In this document: one piece after another, positions 17,164-26,140 of the stretch
Layout: every line of letters starts with the position of its first letter
Numbering within the stretch: the first letter of the stretch is position 1
Source of the DNA: Butyricicoccus pullicaecorum
GTDB lineage: Bacteria; Bacillota; Clostridia; Oscillospirales; Butyricicoccaceae
Assembly (NCBI GenBank): GCA_018365995.1
Contig: JAGZIY010000001.1
Coordinates: 1 to 64,000 of the forward strand
DNA length: 64,000 bases
Direction: 5' to 3'
Made by a program: the position numbers and the translations under genes
Notes under the pieces: generated by a model
Databases searched by the model: none
What the model saw: the letters and a program-made list of their open reading frames with translations, nothing else
What the model was told of the DNA's origin: nothing

Positions 17164-20109
17164 TTATAAATAACAAAAAATCTTAGCGATTTCCGCGCGG
17201 GTGATGGGTGCTTTCGGCTGGATTGAGCCATCTCGATAGCCACCGACGAGTCCAATCGCTGTGACTGTTTGTACATGGGGAAGTGCCCAAGAGGGGATTT
17301 TATTTTGGTCGGTATAGGTCTTGGTGCTGGGGGCATAGCCCTGCGGCAGACTGCGGGAAATAACAGTCATGACCTCTGCGCGGGTAATATTGGATTGCGG
17401 ATTAAAGTACCCAGTGGAGGAGCCTGCCATTAAGCCTTCCCGGACACAGGCGGCAATTGAACCGCGCGCCCAGTTGGGGATGTCTGCATTGTCAGCAAAG
17501 TTCAGACCCTCGGCAGACGATGTATCGAGATGCAGCGTGCGGGCGATGATGGCAGCAAATTCACTGCGCTTGAGATTTGCATTTGGATAATAATACTTTT
17601 TGCCATTCACCGTAGAACCCTGCATAATACCGCGTGCAGACAGACGGTCAATGTAATCAGCTGCCCAGCTTTTATCGGTGTCTACAAAGGTGTGTGGGTT
17701 GTTTTTCCCAACTGTGATGGTTGCTGCCTTACGGGAAAGATTGCCTGCATCGTCTGCCGCTTCGATTACAACCGTGTGCAGACCTCTGCCCAGCTGTCCC
17801 ATGGGGACGGAAATCGAAGCGGTTGCCTCATTGTATTTTGCGGAAGAAGGCTCACCGTTGACATATGCCTTGACCTTGTCGGTGCGCACAGGATAGGAGC
17901 CGTGCTCCTGTGTGATTTTTGCGGTGATGGTCACCGAATCTCCGGCAGAAGCGGTTGTTGGTGCCTTGGTAAAGGAAATATCCGGTGCATCGGTCGAAAC
18001 TGGCGCGGTTTCGCTTAGCTGAATATGGTCAAGATATAATGTGCCTGAGCCGGTTGCGCACAGTCCAGTCAAATACAAGGCCTCAGCAGGTGCTTTGCAC
18101 GAAAGGAACTGGTGATATTGGGTGCTGACACCCGGCGTCAGAATGACCTCCAGTTCATCGCCCTGTGCATCGGCAAAGAGGGCAGTGAGAGCAAACGATC
18201 CCTCTGCCTTGCTCCAGAGAGACAGAGTTGGGGTTTTATCCACCGCTGTTTCCGGAAGTTCGAGCACGCCGCCGCCGTTTATGGTTGCTGCCAGTGCACC
18301 TCTGCCGCGTGCAACCTGTTCTGCTTTCTCTGTACGAGTCAGCGTAATATCCCCAATGGCGGTGATGGGTTGTGTGGCTGTTTCAAAATCAGAAATGGGA
18401 ATCAGAATTTGTGGTGCACCCATGCCAACGGAAACAGGAATACTCTGCGACACATTGCCGTAGGAGACGACTACCGAGCCGGTACCCTTTTTGGTGCCAG
18501 TGAATACACCGTTGGCATCAATGGTGCCAATATCGCCCCGAACGCTCCACTTCAGCAAATCATCTCGTGCGGCAACGGGAAATCCGTTATAGAAAAGCGC
18601 AGCATCCAGATCGATGGATTCCTCCGACTTGACCGATGCAGAGGAAAGCTCCTTGCCGTTCGCGGAAATTTTGGCAGAGGTGACAGCCCCGACAACCATG
18701 AGCTGCATTTCGCCGGTTGCTCCGCCGCTCTGCGCATAAACCGTGGTGGAGCCTGTTGCAGAACCTGCTTCGAACTGGTCATGATTAACTGTTCCAGAAC
18801 CACCCGATACCGTATAGGTGATTTCTCCCGGAATCGATGTCTTGACCGAAGCGTCATCAAGCGCAGAAACCGTAAAGGGAACCGACGCGCCAGACAGCAC
18901 ATAACGCGTGGTTGGCTCCATATAAAGATAGGTAGCGATGCCGTCTGACTTTTTATTGTTTACAAGGAAGATAAAGTTTGATACCTTGCGCTCTGAGCCG
19001 CCGCTGGGTTTGGAAATCAGCTTGGAGGTACTCTCGCCGGGACGCTGGATGCCCATCATTGAGGAGCCGCCGCCGTCCAAACAGACTGCCGACACACAGC
19101 CGCGTGCAATCATTTCTGCTGCAAGGGCATTGGCATTGAGTCCGCGGCTGTATGAGGTTTCTCCGTCCACCTCGAACAGCACGACTGTACCATCTGCCTT
19201 GACGCCTACGGCAGTGCGTGCACAGTTTGCAGAACCACGGTCAATCGAGGTAGGGGTGGACTGTCCATTGGTGACTAGTGTTTTTCCGCCCACGGCGTAC
19301 TTCACTTCATCCCAGCCTGCCATCATGGAATTAAAGGTGATAGTCAGCTCTTCTCCGACCGGATAGTCGATCCAAGGTGCGGTACAGTCTGAACGTCTGG
19401 TTAAAATCATTTGGTTTTCGGCAATCGGGAAGGATTCGGCACCGTCATTCTTGCCGACAACGCGAAAGGTGGCAGGGTGTCCAATACGCAAATCGGCTTT
19501 GTTGTCATATTCCAGAATGATGCTTTGTCCGGGCGTAGAAAAGCGCGTCTGATTATAATAATAGGAGTCCAGCAGATATAGCCCGACAGAGGTACGGGTC
19601 TTATTGTAGCCGTAGACACCGACCTTGCCCGAGGCACCGGAAACCGTAATGGAGGTGACCGGCTGCCCGATGAGAGCGGACCCATCTTCACGGAAGCCGA
19701 CAGCACTCTGCCACGTATTGCAGGCAATGATGCGCCCGTTATCCACTACGACACCGGTAGGAATTCCATTGTCCGTGGAGAAGAAGTCGGCATTGATGCC
19801 GCCAATGACATCATAGCCCTGACTTTCCAGTGCAGCGGTTGCCTGTGAAAGCGTTTTTTTGTTGCCATAGAACTGTGTGCCTGAACGCACCCCAATTGGG
19901 GAAACATTGGGCGAGGGCTTGTATTCAATGGCATTGGCACGCTGTGTGCCGGCTGCGTTTATGGCATAGGTATTTTGATAGGTTGTACCTGCGCCAATGC
20001 GATAAGAGTAGGTAAACCCACCATCAATCAGCGCACCCTGTGCCGACCCCAAAAACAGGGCGGCACAAAGGCTTACTGAGAGCAGGCGGGTGGTAAATGG
20101 CAGTTTCAT
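17164..20109 (-). CDS. SLH-anchored phosphodiester glycosidase (NAGPA domain) protein
   Basis: 981 residues from the ATG at 20109 (GAGGAA 10 bases upstream). Signal peptide 1-25; a NAGPA-type phosphodiester glycosidase domain (about 80-330) with GGINADFF and the DGGGSSMM signature; Ig/Big_2-like beta domains (about 400-560, including ISANGKELSSASVKSEESID); a carbohydrate-binding-like beta module (about 570-690); an Ig module with SAGDSVTITAKI; and three SLH domains (about 800-981: FVDTDKSWAADYI, FADNADIPNWARG, YTDQNKIPSWALP). Known NAGPA enzymes uncover mannose 6-phosphate by removing a GlcNAc phosphodiester; bacterial substrates are probably wall glycopolymers. It starts 14 bases after the aroE-aroK fusion, so it is the last gene of the aromatic operon. 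Confidence 0.88.
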   Translation of the reverse strand: MKLPFTTRLLSVSLCAALFLGSAQGALIDGGFTYSYRIGAGTTYQNTYAINAAGTQRANAIEYKPSPNVSPIGVRSGTQFYGNKKTLSQATAALESQGYDVIGGINADFFSTDNGIPTGVVVDNGRIIACNTWQSAVGFREDGSALIGQPVTSITVSGASGKVGVYGYNKTRTSVGLYLLDSYYYNQTRFSTPGQSIILEYDNKADLRIGHPATFRVVGKNDGAESFPIAENQMILTRRSDCTAPWIDYPVGEELTITFNSMMAGWDEVKYAVGGKTLVTNGQSTPTSIDRGSANCARTAVGVKADGTVVLFEVDGETSYSRGLNANALAAEMIARGCVSAVCLDGGGSSMMGIQRPGESTSKLISKPSGGSERKVSNFIFLVNNKKSDGIATYLYMEPTTRYVLSGASVPFTVSALDDASVKTSIPGEITYTVSGGSGTVNHDQFEAGSATGSTTVYAQSGGATGEMQLMVVGAVTSAKISANGKELSSASVKSEESIDLDAALFYNGFPVAARDDLLKWSVRGDIGTIDANGVFTGTKKGTGSVVVSYGNVSQSIPVSVGMGAPQILIPISDFETATQPITAIGDITLTRTEKAEQVARGRGALAATINGGGVLELPETAVDKTPTLSLWSKAEGSFALTALFADAQGDELEVILTPGVSTQYHQFLSCKAPAEALYLTGLCATGSGTLYLDHIQLSETAPVSTDAPDISFTKAPTTASAGDSVTITAKITQEHGSYPVRTDKVKAYVNGEPSSAKYNEATASISVPMGQLGRGLHTVVIEAADDAGNLSRKAATITVGKNNPHTFVDTDKSWAADYIDRLSARGIMQGSTVNGKKYYYPNANLKRSEFAAIIARTLHLDTSSAEGLNFADNADIPNWARGSIAACVREGLMAGSSTGYFNPQSNITRAEVMTVISRSLPQGYAPSTKTYTDQNKIPSWALPHVQTVTAIGLVGGYRDGSIQPKAPITRAEIAKIFCYL

Positions 20110-20123
20110 AATATTCAGATTCC

Positions 20124-21512
20124 TCAAATACTTTTTAGAGTTCGCTCTACGACCTCGCTCAGTCTGGGGCTGCGCACACGAAGGTCAGAGACCTGACTGT
20201 AAATGGGGCGGCGCGCCTGATAGAGGCGCTTGGTCTCTGTCTGCTTGTTTGGTTTGTCCAGCAGCGGGCGGGAAGTAGAATTGGATAGGTTTTTTAGAAT
20301 ACGGGAGAACGGGGTATCCAGCCAAATGAGCAGCCCACTTTTTTTGATGGCAGTCACATTTTCCGGACGCAGGACAGCACCGCCGCCAAGTGCCAGAACG
20401 ATGCTTTCCGTGCGCTGGGTCAGCTCTGTGAGATAACGGGTTTCCAACTCACGGAAGTAGGATTCTCCATATTGGGCAAAAATATCCGGAATGGACATCT
20501 GTTCTTTTTCTTCCAGATAACGGTCAAGGTCTACAAAGGGCAGCCCCATCAGACGGGCAAGCTTGCGCCCGACCGTGGTTTTCCCGCAGCCCATAAAGCC
20601 GCATAGAACGAGATGGCGTTTATGGTGTTTGTCGTGCAAGCGCCGGACTGCCATCTTGGCATAGGTGCGCCGCAGAATAGAATCACAAGTGCTTTGTGAA
20701 AACTGTGCACCATACCAAATGGTCTGCGCACGTGCCGCCTGCATGACGAGCATATAAAGCCCATCACGGGTCTTTACATACCGCGGATTGGCAAGCTGAA
20801 GCAGGGCGGTCATGGGTGGATTATAGACGGCATCGAACACATAAACGGTCTTGTAGGGGAGGAAGTAGAGAGGGGTGCGCTCCTCGTGCGGATACATGCC
20901 AAGGGGCGTGCCATTTACAATGATTTGGATATCTTTTGGAATCCGCTTGCGTGTACAGGTATTGCACTTTACATCTGGAAAAACTTCCAGAAAAGACCGC
21001 TTGAGAAACTCTGCCTTGTCTAAATCCCGTCCAGTAATATAAAGTTCAGCACCTTCCTTGAGGCAGTGATAGCCCATTACGGCAGATGCACCCCCATAGC
21101 CAATGAGCAAAACCTTTTTTCCTTTGAGGGAAATGTCGTCCTTTTCCAGCGATTCGGCAAAGCCCAAAATATCAGTGTTAAAGCCAATCGCTTTACAGTT
21201 CTCAAAGGTTACAGTGTTGACGGAATGTAGATCCAATGCACTTTGGTCTACACGGTCTAGAAGCGGTATGATTGCCTTTTTATGCGGAATGGTCAGGTTC
21301 AGCCCAAACAGTTTTTGCCGTGCCAGTCGGAGTGCCTCTTCAAGATGTTCCGGCGGGACATCGACTGCAATGTAGTCGGCATCATAGCCGGCGGCAGAGA
21401 ACAATGCACTGTGCAGTTCGGGACTCATGGTATGCCCCAGCGGGTGCCCAAAGAGTGCATAGGTTTTGCGTATAGGTGTAAACTTGCGGAACGCATCAAA
21501 GCTTAGGAGCAT
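20124..21512 (-). CDS. aroEK: Fused shikimate dehydrogenase (AroE) - shikimate kinase (AroK)
   Basis: 462 residues in one frame. Residues about 15-285 are AroE: FGHPLGHTMSPELH for shikimate, NLTIPHK with the catalytic Lys, GFNTDILGF with the paired Asp, GYGGASAVMG for NADP and a C-terminal GLYMLVMQA. Residues about 293-462 are AroK: Walker A GCGKTTVG, FVDLDRY and the RELE arginine for shikimate, GGGAV, and SRPLL in the lid. Together they perform dehydroshikimate reduction and shikimate 3-phosphorylation. GGAGGT, 9 bases upstream, overlaps the aroA end. The two are usually separate; this fusion puts consecutive steps in one chain. Confidence 0.93.
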   Translation of the reverse strand: MLLSFDAFRKFTPIRKTYALFGHPLGHTMSPELHSALFSAAGYDADYIAVDVPPEHLEEALRLARQKLFGLNLTIPHKKAIIPLLDRVDQSALDLHSVNTVTFENCKAIGFNTDILGFAESLEKDDISLKGKKVLLIGYGGASAVMGYHCLKEGAELYITGRDLDKAEFLKRSFLEVFPDVKCNTCTRKRIPKDIQIIVNGTPLGMYPHEERTPLYFLPYKTVYVFDAVYNPPMTALLQLANPRYVKTRDGLYMLVMQAARAQTIWYGAQFSQSTCDSILRRTYAKMAVRRLHDKHHKRHLVLCGFMGCGKTTVGRKLARLMGLPFVDLDRYLEEKEQMSIPDIFAQYGESYFRELETRYLTELTQRTESIVLALGGGAVLRPENVTAIKKSGLLIWLDTPFSRILKNLSNSTSRPLLDKPNKQTETKRLYQARRPIYSQVSDLRVRSPRLSEVVERTLKSI

Positions 21513-21518
21513 AGGACA

Positions 21519-22793
21519 TCAACCTCCCAGCGCGTTGAGCGTGTCGAAGAAATTGGGATAGGAGATGGCAACCACATCGGTATCCCGGATTTCGCTTTCC
21601 CCTGCACAGACCAGTGCGCAGACTGCCATACTCATGGCAATGCGGTGGTCGTGATAGGTGTCAAAGGACGCACCATGAAGCGGCTTGCCGCCATGAATAA
21701 TCATGCCGTCTGCGGTTTCCTGAATGTCGGCGCCAGCACGGGTCAGTTCTGTGACCATTGCGGCGATACGGTTGGATTCCTTGACCTTGAGCTCGGCAGC
21801 ATCTCGAATGACCGTAGTACCCTCGGCGCAGGCAGCTGCGACCGCGAGCACAGGCAGTTCGTCGATTAGGCGTGGAATGATGGCACCGGAAATTTCAGTG
21901 CCGTGAAGCTTGGACGCCCGCACGGTAATGTCACAGATTGGCTCGCCCGCGTCACGCAGGTTGTGGAGCGTGAGGTCTGCCCCCATATTCTGTAAGACCT
22001 CAATGATTCCGTCCCGTGTTGGATTGACACCCACGTTGCAGATGGTAAATTCTGAGTCGGGGACGATTGCACCTGCGACAAGGAAAAATGCCGCTGAGGA
22101 AATGTCCGCAGGCACTGTAATATCACAGGCGGTCAGCTTTTTTGGGGGATACAGTGTGATGCGGCAGCCATCGGTCTCGACCCGACAGCCCAAGGCGCGC
22201 AGCATACGCTCGGTGTGGTCGCGTGAGGGCGCTGGCTCGATGACGGTCGTCGGTGTGTCTGCGTAAAGTCCCGCCAGCAGAATAGCACTTTTAAGCTGGG
22301 CAGACGCTACGGGAAGGCTGTATTCAATCCCGTGCAGATGTCCCGGACGAATGGTGAGCGGACAGAAATTGTCATCTGTCCCCGTAATATCCGCGCCCAT
22401 TTCACGCAGCGGCTGGATAACGCGCCCCATAGGGCGCTTTTCAATCGATGCGTCTCCGGTCAGGCTGGTTTCAAAGGGCTGTCCAGACAGGATACCAGCA
22501 ATCAGGCGAGTGGTCGTACCGCTGTTGCCGGTATAGAGACGTTCCGTTGGCGCATATAAGCCGTGCAGTCCGACGCCGTGCACGGTTACTGTGTGGTCGG
22601 CATGGATGTGAATTTCCACCCCCATTTTGCGGAAACAGTCGATGGTAGACAGGCAGTCCTCGCCCATGAGGAATCCTGTGACATGGGTGATGCCATCAGC
22701 AAGTGCGCCAAGCATCACAGAGCGGTGAGAAACCGACTTGTCGCCGGGGACAGTAATGGTGCCGTGAAGCGGTTTGGAAGTGTGTAGTTTCAT
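21519..22793 (-). CDS. aroA: 3-phosphoshikimate 1-carboxyvinyltransferase (EPSP synthase)
   Basis: 424 residues. DKSVSHRSVMLGALADG near 19 (shikimate 3-phosphate), GNSGTTTRL near 90 (PEP), SAQLKSAILLAGL near 164, ELKVKESNRI near 338 and YHDHRIAMS near 379 are all conserved. It joins PEP to shikimate 3-phosphate, the sixth step of chorismate synthesis, in the cytoplasm. The start lies 4 bases after the pheA stop and its end carries the ribosome binding site of the aroE-aroK fusion. Confidence 0.97.
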   Translation of the reverse strand: MKLHTSKPLHGTITVPGDKSVSHRSVMLGALADGITHVTGFLMGEDCLSTIDCFRKMGVEIHIHADHTVTVHGVGLHGLYAPTERLYTGNSGTTTRLIAGILSGQPFETSLTGDASIEKRPMGRVIQPLREMGADITGTDDNFCPLTIRPGHLHGIEYSLPVASAQLKSAILLAGLYADTPTTVIEPAPSRDHTERMLRALGCRVETDGCRITLYPPKKLTACDITVPADISSAAFFLVAGAIVPDSEFTICNVGVNPTRDGIIEVLQNMGADLTLHNLRDAGEPICDITVRASKLHGTEISGAIIPRLIDELPVLAVAAACAEGTTVIRDAAELKVKESNRIAAMVTELTRAGADIQETADGMIIHGGKPLHGASFDTYHDHRIAMSMAVCALVCAGESEIRDTDVVAISYPNFFDTLNALGG

Positions 22794-22797
22794 AGTG

Positions 22798-23958
22798 TTA
22801 CCTCGCTTCGGTGGAATCAGAAATACGATAGCTGCCCAGGATTTGAACAGTGGACAACTCTTCGTCCAGCTGATAGATCATGGAGCAGACAGCAGGGTCA
22901 CACAGGCTGCCTTCCAAATCAGCAAAGAACCGATAGCACCATGGTGTTTCGGGAAGTGGACGAGAATGGATTTCGGTCAGATTGATTTCATGGTCTGCGC
23001 AGACCGAAAGGGCAGCAGACAGAGAGCCGCGCGCATGCGGCAGAGTAAAGACAAGGCTGATGCGATTATCGTCCGGACGTGCGGAAAGCCCGCGTGCAAG
23101 CGCGATAAATCGGGTTTGATTGGTGTTGTCATCGTTGATGCCATGTGCCAATATGGTAAGCCCATAGAGGGCGGCTGCCTGCTCTGAACATACTGCTGCA
23201 CAGGTGATATCTCCTGACGCTGCAACAAGCTGGGCTGCAACTGCGGTGTTTGCAGCTTCCTTTTGTGCAAACTGATGTGCCTTCAAAAATCGCTGGCACT
23301 GACCCAAGGCGGGGGCGATGGAATATACCGTCTGCACAGTGTCCAGCGACGCACCCGAGCAGGCACACAGGCAGTTTGCAATGTGGTCGATATGGGAGTG
23401 GCAGATAGAAAGTCCATACTGCGGCAAAAGGTCACAGGCTTCGTTGATGATGCCGACTGTGGAGTTTTCTACTGGTACCACACCAATGTCTGCCCGACCC
23501 TCCTGTACCGTCTGAAAGACTTGCTCGAAGGTGTCTACATGTGTGACCTCATTGGCAGAGGGGTACATGGACTGGACTGCCTGCGCCTGATAGGAGGCGG
23601 GCAGTCCCTGATATACCACCCGCTCGGGTGTGTCACAGCGGGGCACCAGCGGAAGCTGTAATCTTGCAGGCTCCTGTTCCAGAATCCAGCCGTACTGATG
23701 CTTGCGGGAAACCCGCATGACCGTTTTGAGCATTGCGGTATATTCCTGACGCAGAGTTTCGGGAACCTGTGCTGTCAGGGTGCTCAGCAGATATTGCTCG
23801 CGGTCTGGTTTGAGAATGGCATCTCCGGTAGACAGCTTATAGGCTGCAACCTGTTCGGAGCACGCCATACGCTTGAGAAAAAGCGTTTGAATCTGCCGGT
23901 CGAGTGCGGTGATTTCGGCGCGGGTCTCGTCGAGCGGGCGGGGATTAACACCTTGCAT
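22798..23958 (-). CDS. pheA: Bifunctional chorismate mutase / prephenate dehydratase
   Basis: 386 residues, the length of P-proteins. Residues 8-95 are a chorismate mutase AroQ domain (LDRQIQTLFLKRM, then the conserved Lys and DREQYLL); about 110-285 are prephenate dehydratase with PVENSTVG and the NQTRF motif needed for activity; about 295-375 are an ACT domain with EIHSRPLP, a variant of the usual ESRP phenylalanine site. It makes phenylpyruvate from chorismate and should be feedback-inhibited by phenylalanine. Start ATG 23958 has GGGAGG 8 bases upstream and overlaps aroC by 14 bases. Confidence 0.96.
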   Translation of the reverse strand: MQGVNPRPLDETRAEITALDRQIQTLFLKRMACSEQVAAYKLSTGDAILKPDREQYLLSTLTAQVPETLRQEYTAMLKTVMRVSRKHQYGWILEQEPARLQLPLVPRCDTPERVVYQGLPASYQAQAVQSMYPSANEVTHVDTFEQVFQTVQEGRADIGVVPVENSTVGIINEACDLLPQYGLSICHSHIDHIANCLCACSGASLDTVQTVYSIAPALGQCQRFLKAHQFAQKEAANTAVAAQLVAASGDITCAAVCSEQAAALYGLTILAHGINDDNTNQTRFIALARGLSARPDDNRISLVFTLPHARGSLSAALSVCADHEINLTEIHSRPLPETPWCYRFFADLEGSLCDPAVCSMIYQLDEELSTVQILGSYRISDSTEAR

Positions 23959-25045
23959 AGCCGAAGCCTCCCAAATAGATATCAGTCAGGGAAATCGCTG
24001 CTGCGGCTTCAATGACCGGTGCTGCACGTGTCACGATGCAGGGGTCATGCCGTCCGTGGATTTCGAGCGGCTCCACCTTTCCGGTTTCCAGATTGAGTGT
24101 ATTCTGCCGCTTGGAAATGGATGAGGTCGGTTTAATGACCGTGCGGAACAGGAGCGGCATACCATTGGTGATGCCGCCCAGCACACCGCCGTTGTTGTTG
24201 GTTTCGGTGCGCACAACACCGTTTTCGTCTAAGTACATCGGGTCGTTTGCATGAGAGCCGCGGTAATCAGCAAAGCCAAAGCCGACACCGAACTCAACAC
24301 CCTTGACTGCCGGAACCGAGAATAGGAGAGACGCCAGACGAGCTTCTACCGTATCGAGCATGGGAGAGCCAAGACCTGCCGGAAGTCCCACGGCAGCGCA
24401 CTCAATGACACCGCCCACAGAGTCACAGTCCATACGTGCGTCCTCGATGGCAGACAGCATGGCGTCGAGTGCGCGTGGGTTGATGACCGGATACTCCTGT
24501 TCACGCAGCATCAGCAGCTGCTCCGGCGTGACTGCGACGTCGTCAAATGCGGTGTCCTGAATCTGTGCGATGGACTGGATATGTGCACCAATTGTGATGC
24601 CGCAGGTTTTGAGGTACAGTTTGCACATGGCGCCGGCAAATACCAGAGGGGCAGTCAGCCGACCGGAAAAATGCCCGCCGCCGCGTGGGTCGTTGAACCT
24701 ATGGAAGCGCACCATGCCGGTGAAGTCTGCATGTCCCGGGCGCGGCTGTCTGACCAGATTGGAATAATCTTTGGAACGGGTGTCTGTATTTTGCATCATG
24801 GCACAAATCGGTGCACCCGTGGTCTTACCCTCGTAAAGACCGGAAAGGATATGCGGATAATCTGCCTCCTGCCGTGCGGTGGACTGCTTGTTGCGTCCGG
24901 GCGCACGGCGTTCCAGCTCGCGCAGTATAAAAGTTTCATCGTATGCGATGCCGGCGGGAAAACCGTCTAAGACAACGCCAATGCCTGTGCCATGTGATTC
25001 GCCGAAAATAGAGATTTTGAGCGTAGTACCCCATGTAGAACCCAT
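23945..25045 (-). CDS. aroC: Chorismate synthase
   Basis: 366 residues. The N-terminus GSTWGTTLKISIFGESHG, the RPGHADFTG segment near 100, GGGHFSGRLTAP near 123 and a C-terminal HDPCIVTRAAPVIEAA near 335 are family signatures. With reduced FMN it removes phosphate from EPSP to form chorismate. AAAGGAGG lies 8 bases before the ATG. It follows aroB by 14 bases and overlaps pheA. Confidence 0.97.
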   Translation of the reverse strand: MGSTWGTTLKISIFGESHGTGIGVVLDGFPAGIAYDETFILRELERRAPGRNKQSTARQEADYPHILSGLYEGKTTGAPICAMMQNTDTRSKDYSNLVRQPRPGHADFTGMVRFHRFNDPRGGGHFSGRLTAPLVFAGAMCKLYLKTCGITIGAHIQSIAQIQDTAFDDVAVTPEQLLMLREQEYPVINPRALDAMLSAIEDARMDCDSVGGVIECAAVGLPAGLGSPMLDTVEARLASLLFSVPAVKGVEFGVGFGFADYRGSHANDPMYLDENGVVRTETNNNGGVLGGITNGMPLLFRTVIKPTSSISKRQNTLNLETGKVEPLEIHGRHDPCIVTRAAPVIEAAAAISLTDIYLGGFGYARC

Positions 25046-25059
25046 GTGGTGTACCTCCT

Positions 25060-26097
25060 TTATAGTTCAAGAATGAATTTGTGCAGGGTCTGCACATCAA
25101 TCGGAACGATATCTGCTGTTCCTGCCGTGCGGACAAGCACAAAGTTGACGGTTTCGCCAAGCTTCTTTTTGTCCGATAATAACGTATGAAAAATTTGCTC
25201 GCGGTCGTAGGGGAGTGTGACGGGCAAGCCGACTGCCTGCAAGTGCCGTACCAAATCGGGCACGAGGTCGTGAGGAGCGCCCAGTGCATTGGATAGCTGC
25301 ATGGCAGCCACCATGCCCACAGCGACCGCCTGACCGTGGGTCAGGTCGGTATAATTGCCGAGTTTTTCTGCTGCGTGCCCGATGGTGTGTCCGAAATTCA
25401 AAATCATGCGCAGTCCGGTATCCTGTTCGTCCTGAGAGACGACATCACACTTGATTTTGACGCAAGTATAGATTAGTTCTTCCAGATGTACGCGGTAATC
25501 AGAAACCAAATCTAAAATAGAAGCATCTGCGATATAACCATATTTAATGACCTCTGCCATGCCGTCAGTCAGTGTGTGTTCGGGCAGGGAGTTTAATACA
25601 TCAGGGTCGATGAGCACCAGACGGGGCTGATAAAATGCACCTACAAGGTTTTTGCCTTCTGGCAAATCGACACCTGTTTTGCCGCCGACCGAGGAATCCA
25701 CTTGTGCGAGCAGTGTGGTGGGGATTTGACACAGGGACACGCCGCGCAGGAAGGTCGCTGCTGCAAAGCCAGTGATATCTCCTGTGACACCGCCGCCAAG
25801 CGCAAGAATCAGGTCCTTGCGGGTCATACCAGCCGCCAGCAAATCGTGATAGATTTGCTCGACGGTGGACAGGCGCTTGTGTTCTTCTCCTGCTGGAAGA
25901 ATGGTCACAGAGGTTGGCAGGGCAAACTGTGTCCGTACCGTATCCAGATATAAGGGGGCAACCGTGGAATCGGTTACAATATGGATACGGCTGGGGGAGA
26001 ATACTTCCAGACAGCGTGCGGCAGTTTGTGCCAGAAGTCCACGCCCAATATAAATTTCTGAGCGGGAAGATGTTGCGCTCAGTGTTAGTTTTTTCAT
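25060..26097 (-). CDS. aroB: 3-dehydroquinate synthase
   Basis: 345 residues. PAGEEHKRL near 68, LALGGGVTGDITGFAAATFLRG near 96 (NAD site), QIPTTLLAQVDSSVGGKTGVD near 123 and the metal-binding NFGHTIGHAAEK near 238 are conserved. It cyclises DAHP to 3-dehydroquinate, step two of the shikimate pathway, with NAD and a divalent metal. It is second in the operon, 43 bases after the DAHP synthase stop. Confidence 0.97.
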   Translation of the reverse strand: MKKLTLSATSSRSEIYIGRGLLAQTAARCLEVFSPSRIHIVTDSTVAPLYLDTVRTQFALPTSVTILPAGEEHKRLSTVEQIYHDLLAAGMTRKDLILALGGGVTGDITGFAAATFLRGVSLCQIPTTLLAQVDSSVGGKTGVDLPEGKNLVGAFYQPRLVLIDPDVLNSLPEHTLTDGMAEVIKYGYIADASILDLVSDYRVHLEELIYTCVKIKCDVVSQDEQDTGLRMILNFGHTIGHAAEKLGNYTDLTHGQAVAVGMVAAMQLSNALGAPHDLVPDLVRHLQAVGLPVTLPYDREQIFHTLLSDKKKLGETVNFVLVRTAGTADIVPIDVQTLHKFILEL

Positions 26098-26140
26098 AGA
26101 TTAGACGCTCCTTATGCTGAAAAAGTTCCCAAAAGGGCAA

